64,000 nt of DNA from Corynebacterium halotolerans YIM 70093 = DSM 44683 (GCF_000341345.1 NC_020302.1:724075-788074); one strand, 5' to 3'; shown: positions 18,293-27,362, counted from the first letter of the stretch. Notes: generated by a model from the sequence alone, not told the origin. Translations and numbers: made by a program.

Positions 18293-18970
18293 TCACAACC
18301 GCTTGGTGACCTTCTCCGCGCTCGCGATCTCATCCAGCCGGGCCGAGTCGACCAGCCCCGCGACGATGACGGTGGAACCGCCCGCGGCCAGGGGCTCGAG
18401 CACCTGGCGGGAGAAGCCGGCGCGGTCGGTCCAGCCGGTGGTCAGGAGGCGCTCCGGCCCGAGGTCGGTGGCCACGATCTCGGTCAGCGCGGGGGTGGGG
18501 TGGGGGAACTGGTCGCCGTAGAAGCGCACGGTCGGGCCGAAGTCGATCGCCCCGGCGGGCAGCTCGCCGCCGGTCTCCGTCACGCCGCGGCCGAAGGGAT
18601 CGTCGGTGACCAGCACGAGGTCCGCGCCGTCCAGGTCGGCGAACTCCGCGGCGCGCTCGACGGAGGTGAACACCACGTCAACCTCCTCACCGTCCCCGTC
18701 GGTGGACGCGCGATCGTCGAAGCGCGTCTCGACGCCGGCGGCGAGCGCACCGAGCGCGATCGCGGCCGCCTGCCAGCCGACGGGCAGGGCGAGCAGGATG
18801 GCCGAGCCCTCCTCGAGGTCGAGCTCGTCGAGCAGCATGTTGCCGACCTTCGCCGTCCAGTTGTCCAGCGTCTGCGCGGAGAAGTCGAGGCGGGAGCCCT
18901 GCGATTCGTCGTAGACCGTCAGGCGCGGGGAAGAGGGGTCGGTGGACATCAGATGTGCGAGCAGCTCCAT
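18293..18970 (-). CDS. TIGR03089 family protein
   Basis: A 225-residue actinobacterial protein resembling the N-terminal piece of an AMP-binding (acyl-CoA synthetase-like) enzyme. SRLDFSAQTLDNWTAKVGNMLLDELDLEEGSAILLALPVGWQAAAIALGALAAGVE is the acyl-adenylate N-terminal pattern, but the ATP-binding P-loop and C-terminal lid are missing, as in the family generally. ATG at 18970 gives MELLAHLMSTDPSSP. In C. glutamicum I recall this gene beside lcpA; here lcpA is 33 kb away, so the two were probably split by insertions. No activity is established. Confidence 0.8.
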   Translation of the reverse strand: MELLAHLMSTDPSSPRLTVYDESQGSRLDFSAQTLDNWTAKVGNMLLDELDLEEGSAILLALPVGWQAAAIALGALAAGVETRFDDRASTDGDGEEVDVVFTSVERAAEFADLDGADLVLVTDDPFGRGVTETGGELPAGAIDFGPTVRFYGDQFPHPTPALTEIVATDLGPERLLTTGWTDRAGFSRQVLEPLAAGGSTVIVAGLVDSARLDEIASAEKVTKRL

Positions 18971-19062
18971 GTCTCCCCACTGTAGGCAGATCACGGTGCC
19001 CGGGCATGAAGACGGATTCCGCCACCCGGGACGGCACATTCACCTAAACTGCGGCAATAGTT

Positions 19063-19091
19063 GCGTCCCCTCTGCATTTTTCAGGGGGCGC
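19063..19091 (+). promoter_or_regulatory. Leader hairpin upstream of the carotenoid operon
   Basis: GCGTCCCCT (19063-19071) pairs with AGGGGGCGC (19083-19091) with one mismatch around a T-rich loop, 32 bp before the first operon gene. It would form in the leader RNA. Whether it is regulatory or a leftover terminator for read-through cannot be told. Confidence 0.4.
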
Positions 19092-19123
19092 GATCTGCCG
19101 TTCACCGACCAGAAAGCAGCCAC

Positions 19124-19909
19124 GTGCACGACCCGACCGACCGGCGCGCCATCAGCGTGATCATCCCGTGTCTCAATGACGCCGCGCTCCTGCGCCGTTG
19201 CCTGGCCTCCTTCAGCGCGCAGGAGGTGCCGCCGGATGAGGTCATCGTGGTCGACAACGGTTCCACCGACGATTCCGCCGACGTCGCCCGGACGGCCGGC
19301 GCCCGCGTGGTCCCCGAACCGCGCCGCGGCATCACCTGGGCCACCCGCGCCGGTTTCGACGCCGCGGCGGGCGACATCCTGCTGCGTGTCGACGCCGACG
19401 CCGCCGCCGCCCCCGACTTCCTCGCCCGGCTCCACGCCGCCTGGGACGCCGCGGATGCCTCCCCGGGCAGGCGGGTGGTCGGCGTGACCGGCACCGCCCG
19501 TTTCGAGGTGCCGGGTGTCCTCGGTGACCTGGCCAGCCGCGCCTACCTGGGCGCCTACCGGTTCAGTGTCGGCTCCACCCTGGGCCACCACCCGTTCTTC
19601 GGCACCAACTACTCTCTCCGGGCCGACTGGTGGCGCGAGGTGCGCGGGCAAATCGACTCCGCCGACACCTACGCGCACGAGGACATGCAGATCTCCTTCG
19701 CGGTCCGTCCCGATGAGACCGTCTGGTTCCAGCGGGACCTGACGCTGGACATGGACCCGCGCGCCCTGCACGGCACCCGCCAGCTGGCGGTGCGCTTCCA
19801 CCGCGGCCTGCACACGGTGTTCAGCGGCTGGCGCAACCACCCGCCGCACCGCCGCCTGGCGCGCCGCGGCCTGCTGGGACGGCACCTGTACGAGGAGCTC
19901 GGCGCATGA
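19124..19909 (+). CDS. Family 2 glycosyltransferase, probable carotenoid glycosyltransferase
   Basis: A 261-residue GT-A glycosyltransferase. ISVIIPCLNDAALLRRCL opens the nucleotide-sugar fold, VIVVDNGSTDDSAD supplies the first Asp block, RVDADAAAAPDF is the D-x-D metal site, and HEDMQISFAV is the acceptor/catalytic ED block. It lacks membrane helices. GTG at 19124 is in frame with a longer upstream frame but lies within a more plausible leader. The stop overlaps the crtE start by four bases, so it is the first gene of the carotenoid operon. Decaprenoxanthin is glucosylated in several corynebacteria (CrtX), which makes that the favoured role; this is inference from context. Confidence 0.75.
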   Translation: MHDPTDRRAISVIIPCLNDAALLRRCLASFSAQEVPPDEVIVVDNGSTDDSADVARTAGARVVPEPRRGITWATRAGFDAAAGDILLRVDADAAAAPDFLARLHAAWDAADASPGRRVVGVTGTARFEVPGVLGDLASRAYLGAYRFSVGSTLGHHPFFGTNYSLRADWWREVRGQIDSADTYAHEDMQISFAVRPDETVWFQRDLTLDMDPRALHGTRQLAVRFHRGLHTVFSGWRNHPPHRRLARRGLLGRHLYEELGA

Positions 19910-20889
19910 GTGATGATCTGTCCCGGCGCGTGGACGCGTCGCTGGAGCTACTCGGTGAATTCCTGGCCCGTGGCCGCTCGCTCAACCCCGTGGACTCCCG
20001 GCTGCTGACCATGGCCCACGACGGGGTGGCCGCCTTCGCCCTGGGCGGTAAGCACCTGCGGTCGCGGCTGGTGCACATCTCCGCCGGGGAGGTCACCGGC
20101 GAGCGGCTGTACGCGGCCACCGTCTTCGGCGCCTGCGTCGACCTGCTGCACGGGGCCTTCCTCATCCACGACGACATCATCGACCGGGATGACGTCCGTC
20201 GCGGCCTGCCCACCATCCACGCCGCGGTGCGCGAGGAGTTCGGGGACGCCCACCTGGGGATCGCCGTCGCGATCACCGCGGGGGATCTGGGGATCAACGG
20301 GGCGATCCAGCTGCTGCTGGACTCCGGGCTCGACGACGCCCTGGTGCGCCGTGGTCTGGGTGCGTTGTCCGCGGCCGCGCAGGAGACCATCACCGGCGAG
20401 ATCCTCGACATCTCCCACACGGTTCCCACCACCGACGCCGCCGACGGCACACCCGACCCGGAACTGGTGCGGCTGAGCAACCGGCTCAAGACCAGCGAGT
20501 ACAGCTTCGGCACCCCGCTCAAGCTCGGGGCGATCGCCGCCGGCCGGGATCCGGAGCCGATGGCGGGCATCGCGCATGAGCTGGGTTGCGCCTACCAGGC
20601 CGCCGACGACATCGCCGGTACCGTGGGCGAGAGCGCGGACACCGGCAAGCAGGCGGCCGGGGACGTGGTCAACGGGCGCGCGACCCTGATGACCATGCGG
20701 ATGGACGGGGACGTCCCGGCGGATCCGGCCCGGCTGGCGGAGATCGTCGGCGATGTCGTCGCGGAGGGGGAGGGTCATCTCGCCCGGGCCCGTACCCGCA
20801 TCGACGCCGCCGGTCTCGAGCCGGGCATCCGGGAGGGTCTGCACCACATCACGGACCAGATCGAAGGGATGCTGCACGCCTATGCCTGA
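19906..20889 (+). CDS. crtE: Geranylgeranyl diphosphate synthase
   Basis: A 327-residue all-helical trans-prenyl diphosphate synthase supplying the C20 precursor. GGKHLRSRLVH binds isopentenyl diphosphate. The first aspartate-rich motif is DDIIDRDDVRRG, and the residues before it suit a C20 product, although chain length cannot be read reliably. The second motif is DDIAGTVGES, the D-D-x-x-G form common in actinobacterial enzymes, so the missing last Asp is not a defect. ATG overlaps the glycosyltransferase stop (ATGA) and the 3' end overlaps crtB by eight bases. Confidence 0.93.
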   Translation: MSDDLSRRVDASLELLGEFLARGRSLNPVDSRLLTMAHDGVAAFALGGKHLRSRLVHISAGEVTGERLYAATVFGACVDLLHGAFLIHDDIIDRDDVRRGLPTIHAAVREEFGDAHLGIAVAITAGDLGINGAIQLLLDSGLDDALVRRGLGALSAAAQETITGEILDISHTVPTTDAADGTPDPELVRLSNRLKTSEYSFGTPLKLGAIAAGRDPEPMAGIAHELGCAYQAADDIAGTVGESADTGKQAAGDVVNGRATLMTMRMDGDVPADPARLAEIVGDVVAEGEGHLARARTRIDAAGLEPGIREGLHHITDQIEGMLHAYA

Positions 20890-21817
20890 GCACGAGCCGC
20901 AGGGCCGGGAGCTGCTGGGTGAGTTCCTCGACCGCTACGACCGCACGGCCGTCCGGGCGGCACACCAGGTGATCCTGTCCTATTCCACGAGCTTCACCCT
21001 GGCCACCCGCCTGCTGGAGAAGCGGGTGCGCACCGACATCCGCAACCTCTACGCCATGGTGCGCATCGCCGACGAGATCGTCGACGGCACCACCGAGGCC
21101 GCCGGGGTGCCGCACGAGGAGGTCGCCGCCCTGCTCGACGACTACGAGCGCGCCGTCCTCGACGCCCCGCGGCACCGCTTCCACGTCGACCCCGTCCTGC
21201 ACGCCTACGCGCTCACGGCTCGGCGCTGCCGCTTCAACCCGGAGCACGTGGTGGCCTTCTTCTCCTCCATGCGGCGGGATCTGCACCAGGCCACCCACGA
21301 CGGACGCAGCTTCAACGACTACGTCTACGGCTCCGCCGAGGTCATCGGCCTGCTGTGTCTGTCCGCCTTCCTGGTCGACCACCCGGTCACCGATGACGAG
21401 CGCGCCCGCCTGGAGTCCGGCGCCCGCTCCCTGGGGGCGGCCTTCCAGAAGATCAACTTCCTGCGCGACCTCGCCGAGGACTCCGGCACCCTGGGCCGCA
21501 CCTACTTCCCGGGCCTGGCCGAGAACGGGCTCACCGAGGAGCACAAGGCCGACCTCATCGCCGACATCCGCATCGACCTCGCCGACGCCCGCGCGGTCAT
21601 CCCACTGCTGCCGGTCACCGCGCGCACCGGCGTGCTGGCGGCCACCGGGCTGTTCGCCGAACTGACCGACCGCATCGAGGCGCTGCCCGCCGCCGAGCTG
21701 ACCCGCCGACGCGTCAGCGTGCCGCGCCGGACGAAGACGGCGATACTGGCCCGGGCGCTCACCTCCGCCCCGCGCCTGAACCGGCGCACCAACCGCAGGA
21801 AAGGGACGAGACCATGA
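20882..21817 (+). CDS. crtB: Phytoene synthase
   Basis: A 311-residue head-to-head prenyl transferase joining two GGPP into phytoene. SYSTSFTLATRLLEKRVR is the N-terminal substrate block. VRIADEIVDGT is the first aspartate motif in its usual D-E-x-V-D form, YVYGSAEVIGLLCL is conserved in squalene/phytoene synthases, and FQKINFLRDLAEDSGTLGRTYFP is the second D-x-x-E-D block. ATG at 20882 lies inside the crtE end and gives the family's expected N-terminus. In C. glutamicum an mmpL-type gene separates crtE from crtB; here they overlap directly. Confidence 0.94.
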   Translation: MPEHEPQGRELLGEFLDRYDRTAVRAAHQVILSYSTSFTLATRLLEKRVRTDIRNLYAMVRIADEIVDGTTEAAGVPHEEVAALLDDYERAVLDAPRHRFHVDPVLHAYALTARRCRFNPEHVVAFFSSMRRDLHQATHDGRSFNDYVYGSAEVIGLLCLSAFLVDHPVTDDERARLESGARSLGAAFQKINFLRDLAEDSGTLGRTYFPGLAENGLTEEHKADLIADIRIDLADARAVIPLLPVTARTGVLAATGLFAELTDRIEALPAAELTRRRVSVPRRTKTAILARALTSAPRLNRRTNRRKGTRP

Positions 21818-23418
21818 CCACCCCCACCCCCCGCACGGCGATCGTGATCGGCGCCGGGGTCGCCGGCCTGGCCACCGCCGCGCTGCTGGCACACGAGGGC
21901 ACCGAGGTCACCGTTCTCGACCGCATCGACACCGTCGGTGGCCGTGCCGGGGACCTGACCATCGAGGATCACCCCGGTTTCCGCTGGGACACCGGTCCGT
22001 CCTGGTACCTCATGCCCGACGCCTTCGACCACTTCTTCCGCCTGCTCGGCACCACGGCCGAGGAGCAGCTCGACCTGGTGGACCTCACGCCCGCCTACCG
22101 CGTCTTCCCGGAGGGGGAGCAACCGCTGGACGTGCCCAGCGGCGTGGACGCGGCGGCCGAACTCTTCGAGTCCATCGAACCCGGTGCCGGGCAGGCGCTG
22201 CGCGACTACCTCGACAGTGCCGGCGACTCCTACCGGATCGCCCTGGAACGTTTCCTCTACACCACCTTCTCCGCGGTGGGACCGCTGCTGCACCGCGACG
22301 TGCGCGTGCGCCTCGGCCGCCTGGCGAAGCTGCTGACCCAGCCGCTGGAGAGCTTCGTCAACGAACAGTTCCGGGACACCCGCCTGCGCCAGATCCTCAC
22401 CTACCCGGCGGTGTTTTTGTCCTCCCGCCCGGAGAAGACCCCCTCGCTGTACCACCTGATGAGCCACACTGACCTCGTGCAGGGCGTGCGCTACCCCGTG
22501 GGCGGTTTCACCGCCGTCGTCGAGGCCCTCCACCGCCTGGCGGTCGAACAGGGCGTGCGGATCCGGCTCAACACCGAGGTCACCGCCGTCATCACCGCGC
22601 CGGATGGCCGCAAGGCCCGCGCCACCGGTGTGCGCGTGCGCGGGGCGGACGGCCGGATCGGGGAGATCGCCGCCGACATCGTCGTCTCCGGCGCGGACCT
22701 CCACCACACCGAAAACCACCTCTTGCCCGCGAAACTGCGCACCTACCCGGAGCGCTACTGGGCCTCGCGCGACCCCGGCATCGGCACCGTGCTCGTGATG
22801 CTGGGCGTGCGGGGCAAGCTACCGCAGCTGACCCACCACAACCTGCTGTTCAGCCGGGACTGGTCGGAGGACTTCGCGGTCGTCTTCGACGGACCCCACC
22901 CGGACCGCCCGCTGGGCGCCTCCCGGTCGATCTACGTCTCCATGCCCTCGGCCACGGAACCGGGGGTCGCCCCGGAAGGCCACGAGAACCTCTTCCTCCT
23001 GGTGCCCGTGCCCGCGGCCGAGGGCGTTGGCCACGGCGACACCTTCCGCGGCACCGGGGCGTCGGCGGTCGAGGCCGTCGCCGACGCCGCCATCGCCCAG
23101 CTCGCCGAGTGGGCGGACATCCCCGACCTGGCCGAGCGCATCGTCATCCGCCACACCGTCGGCCCGGCCGACTTCGCCGAGCGCTACCACGCCTGGCGGG
23201 GCGGGTCGATCGGCCCCGGCCACTCCCTGCGCCAGTCGGCCTTCCTGCGCGGGCGCAACGCCTCCGCCAAGGTCGACGGGCTCTACTACGCCGGGGCGAC
23301 CACCGTGCCCGGGGTGGGGGTGCCCATGTGCCTGATCTCCGCGGAGAACGTGATCAAGCGCCTGCACGGCGACACCAGCCCCGGCCCGCTGCCGGAGGCG
23401 GGAGGTGCGCATGCTTGA
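21814..23418 (+). CDS. crtI: Phytoene desaturase
   Basis: A 534-residue FAD-dependent CrtI-type desaturase that takes phytoene to lycopene. The N-terminal dinucleotide fold is VIGAGVAGLATAALLAHEG with VGGRAGD after the second strand. LYHLMSHTDLVQGVRYPVGGFTAVVEAL is the mid-protein family block, and GLYYAGATTVPGVGVPMCLISAENV is the C-terminal CrtI signature. ATG overlaps the crtB stop by four bases. Its product is the acceptor for crtEb in the decaprenoxanthin route. Confidence 0.95.
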   Translation: MTTPTPRTAIVIGAGVAGLATAALLAHEGTEVTVLDRIDTVGGRAGDLTIEDHPGFRWDTGPSWYLMPDAFDHFFRLLGTTAEEQLDLVDLTPAYRVFPEGEQPLDVPSGVDAAAELFESIEPGAGQALRDYLDSAGDSYRIALERFLYTTFSAVGPLLHRDVRVRLGRLAKLLTQPLESFVNEQFRDTRLRQILTYPAVFLSSRPEKTPSLYHLMSHTDLVQGVRYPVGGFTAVVEALHRLAVEQGVRIRLNTEVTAVITAPDGRKARATGVRVRGADGRIGEIAADIVVSGADLHHTENHLLPAKLRTYPERYWASRDPGIGTVLVMLGVRGKLPQLTHHNLLFSRDWSEDFAVVFDGPHPDRPLGASRSIYVSMPSATEPGVAPEGHENLFLLVPVPAAEGVGHGDTFRGTGASAVEAVADAAIAQLAEWADIPDLAERIVIRHTVGPADFAERYHAWRGGSIGPGHSLRQSAFLRGRNASAKVDGLYYAGATTVPGVGVPMCLISAENVIKRLHGDTSPGPLPEAGGAHA

Positions 23419-23764
23419 GTCCCTGCTCTCCCTGAGCTACCTGGCCTTCCTCGTCGCCGTGCTGATCTGCATGGTCCTGTGCGACTGGCGGTGGAAGCTG
23501 GCGTTCTTCCTCGACGCCCGCCGCGCCGCGGTCGTCAGCGTGGCCGTGGTCGCGCTCTTCCTCCTCTGGGACGCCCTCGGCATCGCCACCGGCACGTTCT
23601 TCCGCGGGGAATCCGCCCACATGACCGGCATCGAACTCGCCCCGGAGATGCCGCTGGAGGAGCCGTTCTTCCTGTTCTTCCTGACCTACCTGGCCATCAA
23701 CCTCACCACGGGGGCGCGGCTGCTTCTTAATGCCCGCGCGGACGCGAAGGAGAATGCGGCGTGA
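23411..23764 (+). CDS. crtYe: C50 carotenoid epsilon-cyclase subunit CrtYe
   Basis: A 117-residue membrane protein with three hydrophobic segments, one half of the heterodimeric cyclase that closes the epsilon rings of decaprenoxanthin. The LAPEMPLEEPFFLFFLTY block carries the P-L-E-E motif of the CrtYc/CrtYd-like cyclase superfamily. ATG at 23411 is chosen over the GTG at 23405 because GGAGG lies five bases before it. It overlaps the crtI stop by eight bases. Confidence 0.9.
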   Translation: MLESLLSLSYLAFLVAVLICMVLCDWRWKLAFFLDARRAAVVSVAVVALFLLWDALGIATGTFFRGESAHMTGIELAPEMPLEEPFFLFFLTYLAINLTTGARLLLNARADAKENAA

Positions 23765-24066
23765 CGTATCTGCTCATCAGCCTGCCGTTCCTGATCCTCG
23801 GCGCCGTCGTCTGGCTGGTCCGCCGCAACAGCGTCCCGCGGCAGCTGGCCGTGACCGCCCTCGTGGCCGCGGTGCTGCTGGTGCTCACCGCGATCTTCGA
23901 CAACCTGATGATCTGGGCGGATCTCTTCGGCTACGGCGACGCCCAGCGGCTCGGCCCCCAGATCGGGCTGGCCCCGGTGGAGGACTTCTTCTACCCCTTA
24001 TTCGCCGCGTTGATCATCCCCGCCGTGTGGACGCGCAAACCCGAGTCGGAGAGGAGACAGTCATGA
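23761..24066 (+). CDS. crtYf: C50 carotenoid epsilon-cyclase subunit CrtYf
   Basis: A 101-residue, three-helix membrane protein, the second cyclase subunit. GLAPVEDFFYPLF is the P-V-E-D counterpart of the acidic motif in CrtYe, and the preceding FDNLMIWADLFGY is typical of the family. GTG start overlapping the crtYe stop (GTGA). Both subunits are needed for activity in characterised systems, and both look intact here. Confidence 0.9.
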   Translation: MTYLLISLPFLILGAVVWLVRRNSVPRQLAVTALVAAVLLVLTAIFDNLMIWADLFGYGDAQRLGPQIGLAPVEDFFYPLFAALIIPAVWTRKPESERRQS

Positions 24067-24923
24067 GAATCATCCGCGCCGTGCTTTCGGCGTCGCGGCC
24101 CATCAGCTGGGTCAACACCGCCTTCCCCTACGGCCTGGCCTACCTGCTGGCCGGTGGGGGACTGGACTGGTTGTTCTGGGTGGGCGTGGTCTTCTTCCTC
24201 ATCCCGTACAACATCGCCCTCTACGGCATCAACGACGTCTTCGACTACGAATCCGATATCCGCAACCCCCGCAAGGGTGGCGTCGAGGGGGCCGTGCTGC
24301 CGAAGGAGATGCACCCGGTCCTGCTGCACGCCTCCGTGTGGACGACCCTCCCGTTCCTCATCGTGCTCTACGCGGCGGGCACCTGGGCCTCGGCGCTGTG
24401 GCTGACGGTCTCGGTGTTCGCGGTGATCGCCTACTCGGCGGCGGGGCTGCGGTTCAAGGAACGCCCCGTCCTGGACTCGGTGACCTCCTCGGCGCACTTC
24501 ACTACCCCGGCGATCGTGGGCGCGACCATCAGCGTGGGCGAGGTGCCCGACTTCTTCTGGTTCGCGGCCGGCGCCTTCTTCCTGTGGGGCATGGCCAGCC
24601 ACGCCCTCGGCGCGGTGCAGGACGTGAAGGCCGACCGCGAGGGCGGGCTGAGCTCGATCGCCACGGCCTTCGGTGCGCGGGCGACCACCCGGCTGGCGGC
24701 GGTCGCCTACCTGGGGGCGGCGCTGCTGGTCTTCGCGCTGCCGTCCCCGGCCTGGATTGTCGGCATCGCCGGCCTGGGCTACGTGGCCAACACGCTGCGC
24801 TTCTGGAATATCACCGACGAGACCTGCGAGGATGTCAACCGCGCCTGGAAGGTGTTCCTGTGGCTGAACTACCTGGTGGGCGCGATCGTCACGATCTCCC
24901 TGGTGTCGGTGTTCCTGGACTGA
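24063..24923 (+). CDS. crtEb: Lycopene elongase/flavuxanthin synthase (UbiA family)
   Basis: A 286-residue polytopic prenyltransferase adding two C5 units to lycopene to give the C50 flavuxanthin. YGINDVFDYESDIRNPRKGG is the first Asp-rich motif (N-D-x-x-D-x-x-x-D) and AVQDVKADREGG the second, with about nine hydrophobic segments around them. ATG overlaps the crtYf stop by four bases. It is last in the operon, and the stop is followed one base later by the end of the convergent TetR gene, so the two transcripts must overlap at their 3' ends. Confidence 0.93.
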   Translation: MRIIRAVLSASRPISWVNTAFPYGLAYLLAGGGLDWLFWVGVVFFLIPYNIALYGINDVFDYESDIRNPRKGGVEGAVLPKEMHPVLLHASVWTTLPFLIVLYAAGTWASALWLTVSVFAVIAYSAAGLRFKERPVLDSVTSSAHFTTPAIVGATISVGEVPDFFWFAAGAFFLWGMASHALGAVQDVKADREGGLSSIATAFGARATTRLAAVAYLGAALLVFALPSPAWIVGIAGLGYVANTLRFWNITDETCEDVNRAWKVFLWLNYLVGAIVTISLVSVFLD

Positions 24924-24924
24924 G

Positions 24925-25515
24925 CTACCGGCTGATCGTCGGCCACATCAGCGCGACCAGGTTGGGCGCCCACTCCTCCGGGACGTCATCGCGCAGGGCA
25001 TCGCTGACGAACATCCCACCGGTGATCATCTCGATGAGCTGCTCGTAGTCCACCTCCGGCCGGAGCTGGCCCTCCTTGACGCCGCGGGCGAAGAACGAGC
25101 GCAGCCGCGCGAGGTTCGGCTCCACCACGCGGTGCTGCCACTCGTCGAGGTCCTCACCCTGGCTGGCCAGGATGCCGCCGACCGCCGAGATACCCACCTG
25201 GGCCTCGAAGATCTCCCGGATCTCGGCGAGGAGCTCGCACAGGCCCGCCTGGGTTACCGGGTAGTCCTGCTCCGGAGGGGAAGCCAGCTCACGTGCCACG
25301 GCGTCGAGCATCTGCGAACGGTCATCGTAGCGGCGGTAGATCGTCGTCTTCGCCACACCCGACTCGGCGGCGACGGCGTCGATGCTCACCGCGCCCAGTC
25401 CCTCGCGCCGGCCCAGCGCGAGGACGGCGGCGGTGATCTTCTCGTCCGTGGCGGACCGGCGCGCGGCCTGGCGCGGTGTATTCTCCCGCGACTTCTTGTT
25501 CCTGGGTGTCGCCAC
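24925..25515 (-). CDS. TetR family transcriptional regulator
   Basis: A 196-residue regulator with an N-terminal helix-turn-helix (GLGAVSIDAVAAESGVAKTTIYRRYDDRSQML) and a helical ligand-binding domain ending in a TetR_C-like EEWAPNLVALMWP. It starts with GTG at 25515, four to five bases after GGAGGTGA. It is convergent with crtEb with a one-base gap. The known carotenoid repressor CrtR of C. glutamicum is MarR-type and divergent from crtE, so control of the operon by this protein is only a possibility. Confidence 0.88.
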   Translation of the reverse strand: MATPRNKKSRENTPRQAARRSATDEKITAAVLALGRREGLGAVSIDAVAAESGVAKTTIYRRYDDRSQMLDAVARELASPPEQDYPVTQAGLCELLAEIREIFEAQVGISAVGGILASQGEDLDEWQHRVVEPNLARLRSFFARGVKEGQLRPEVDYEQLIEMITGGMFVSDALRDDVPEEWAPNLVALMWPTISR

Positions 25516-25612
25516 CCCGTCACCTCCGGGTTTTAACTGACAAGCCGTCCGGCCTCCAGATGATCTTACCTGTCACTACGCCGCCGGCTCCGCGTCAGGC
25601 TGACACACAAAA

Positions 25613-25638
25613 GGGACCGGTTGGCGTCAACCGGTCCC
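25613..25638 (-). terminator. Intrinsic terminator of the SPW-repeat gene
   Basis: GGGACCGGTTG (25613-25623) and CAACCGGTCCC (25628-25638) form a perfect 11-bp stem with a 4-base loop. On the minus strand TTTT follows directly. It lies 12 bp past the stop of the SPW-repeat gene. Confidence 0.88.
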
Positions 25639-25650
25639 GGAAACTTCATG

Positions 25651-26070
25651 TCAGGCGGCGAGGGCGTGCTCCCGTGGCGCCTCATGGTCCACGAAGATGG
25701 TGCGGTGGATCAGTGCGGTGAGCGCGAAGGCGAACACCATGACGGCGATGATCCAGGCGGTCCAGGCGGCGTCTTCCGTAGTACTGAAGCCACCGAGCCA
25801 CGGGGCCAGGAAGAGGACGGCGGCCAGGCCGATCATCGCCCGCTCGGGCGTCTTCGAGGGGTCGGTGCCGATCGACCACAGGGCGGTGACACCGATCAGG
25901 AGGCCGAGGGGGATGAACCAGCCGATCGGGGCGTCGGTGGTCCACAGGGGTGCCAGCACGAGACAGATACCGAGGATGAGATTCGTCCAGTCCGGCCAGG
26001 TCCGCCAACCCCGCGGGGTGCCGTAGAGATCGGTGGCGAGGGTGGGGCGCTGCTGAAGTTGCGTGGTCAA
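25651..26070 (-). CDS. SPW repeat membrane protein
   Basis: A 139-residue protein with four hydrophobic segments. W-R-T-W-P-D-W-T-N-L-ILGICLVLAPLW and AWTAWIIAVMVFAFALTALI are the two S/A-P/W-W repeats of the SPW family, found in many actinobacterial membrane proteins of unknown role. The start is set at TTG 26070 because AGAAGGAAGG lies just upstream; an in-frame ATG at 26115 would add 15 poorly supported residues. It is followed by a strong terminator and looks monocistronic. Confidence 0.78.
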   Translation of the reverse strand: MTTQLQQRPTLATDLYGTPRGWRTWPDWTNLILGICLVLAPLWTTDAPIGWFIPLGLLIGVTALWSIGTDPSKTPERAMIGLAAVLFLAPWLGGFSTTEDAAWTAWIIAVMVFAFALTALIHRTIFVDHEAPREHALAA

Positions 26071-26289
26071 AGATTCCTTCCTTCTGGAGATCGAGGGGTG
26101 CAGGGCATCCCTCATCCACGTCCGGAGGGTCCCCCTGCTTGCAACTCCATCGTAGCGCTACAAGTTTGTTTCGTCAAGGGTGTTAAGTGTGAAACGAGCA
26201 GGTGAGAGGCTTGTGAAGTCCCGGCTAGGGCCCTTATCCAGCCGCTCTCGAGGTGCTGTGGGGGAGGGGTGAGAGTAAGGATGCTTATC

Positions 26290-26940
26290 GACGCCACGCG
26301 GTGCGCGGAGTGCGGTGGGCGACAGGACCCGGGCGGGAGTTCCGCCGGCGATATTCTGAAACCGGCGCATCCGCCAGTGCCTCGGTGGTGGTGTCCACCA
26401 GTTGCGCGCAGGCCGGTTCCAGAGTGGTCTTGCCGTGCTTGCGGCCGAGGTTGGCCAGGATATTGCGCGACAGCGTCGACCCCCGGGGCACACTCGCCCG
26501 GTTGCGGTCCAAGATCATGGTGATCGCCGCGATCGTTGCTGGTCCGAAGGATCCTGCCCACGCTAGGAGCTCATCCATCACGGGTGGGCACATCGTGGGC
26601 GTCGCTATCCCCGGATGGGCCGTGGGTGATATCGGTGCTGTAGCGGTAGCGGAACCTGTGCACGCGGGTGTGTTTTGCCACAAGCTGGTCACCGTCGAAG
26701 ACGCTGACTAGATCTGTGGTCAGCCGTGTCCGTAGAGTCGTGCCCACCAGCGTAAACGGCACCGAGTAGTAGCCGACGATGGAGCCGTGCCGACCGGTTT
26801 TCTGTTGTGTAATGTCGTAGAGCATTGCGCAGTTCCGTTGCAAAAGTGCTTTTATCCACCTCGCGCAACAGGGGAAAGCTCCTGGCCGATACGCGTTGCT
26901 CTGGGGTATGCCCCATTGCCATATTAGCGATCAATGTCCT
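26290..26940 (-). pseudogene. IS21-family istA transposase relic, C-terminal half, frameshifted
   Basis: Three consecutive minus-strand pieces in different frames match successive parts of IstA. First is HTPEQRVSARSFPLLREV (26.83-26.93 kb), like the T-P-x-E-R-x-x-x-E-x-x-x-L-x-P region. Next is YYSVPFTLVGTTLRTRLTTDLVSVFDGDQLVAKH, the Y-S-V-P-x-x-L-x-G-x-x-V domain. Last is SFGPATIAAITMIL with ANLGRKHGKTTLEPACAQLVD, the I-G-P-A-T and R-L-E-A-A-C-x-x-A blocks near the IstA C-terminus. At least two frameshifts separate them, the DDE core is absent and no istB was found. It marks the left edge of the accessory island. Confidence 0.7.
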
Positions 26941-27360
26941 TGATCGATGGGCGTCGCCAAATCTGTAGGTCCTAAACGGTGGAAACGTCTTTCAGCGCTC
27001 TCCGGGGGAGTATGGATGCTTAACTCAGCGGCCCCCTCGGCGTGGGCGGTAGCGTTTAGACAAGGCCGAACACTTCGACTCATCTTTTGGCGGGAAACCG
27101 CTAACATCGCCGGCCCAAGGGCAGACTCCCTGCAATGACCGCTATCAATGACTGACTGGATCTCGAACGGGCTCCATGATGGTTGACACAGCTACGACTA
27201 CCCACATCGTAGCTTCAGAGGGCGAGATCGTCGATGAGGCTGAGTCGGCAAAAGGGCACCCGCTGCTCACTTTAAACTGGCCTTATTCACCCTGCCCGAA
27301 GCAGCATCCTCCCCAGGTGACGTGAGTGATAGCCAATTTTAGTTGCGAAAGCGCCGGTGA
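26941..27360. other. Non-coding or degenerate stretch left of the ATPase gene
   Basis: About 420 bp of mixed composition, with GC falling towards the right. Short frames exist (26947-27138 on plus; a 48-codon plus frame from 27176), but neither has a credible ribosome site or a recognisable product. It looks like decayed mobile-element DNA. Confidence 0.4.
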
Positions 27361-27362
27361 GC

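Noticed and set aside
20590..20640. Loss of the second aspartate motif in CrtE
   Set aside because: D-D-x-x-G is a usual form in actinobacterial prenyl diphosphate synthases, so the enzyme is expected to work.
24925..25515. TetR protein as the carotenoid operon repressor
   Set aside because: It is only convergent with the operon, no shared operator was seen, and the known regulator in the genus is MarR-type; kept as a possibility, not a call.
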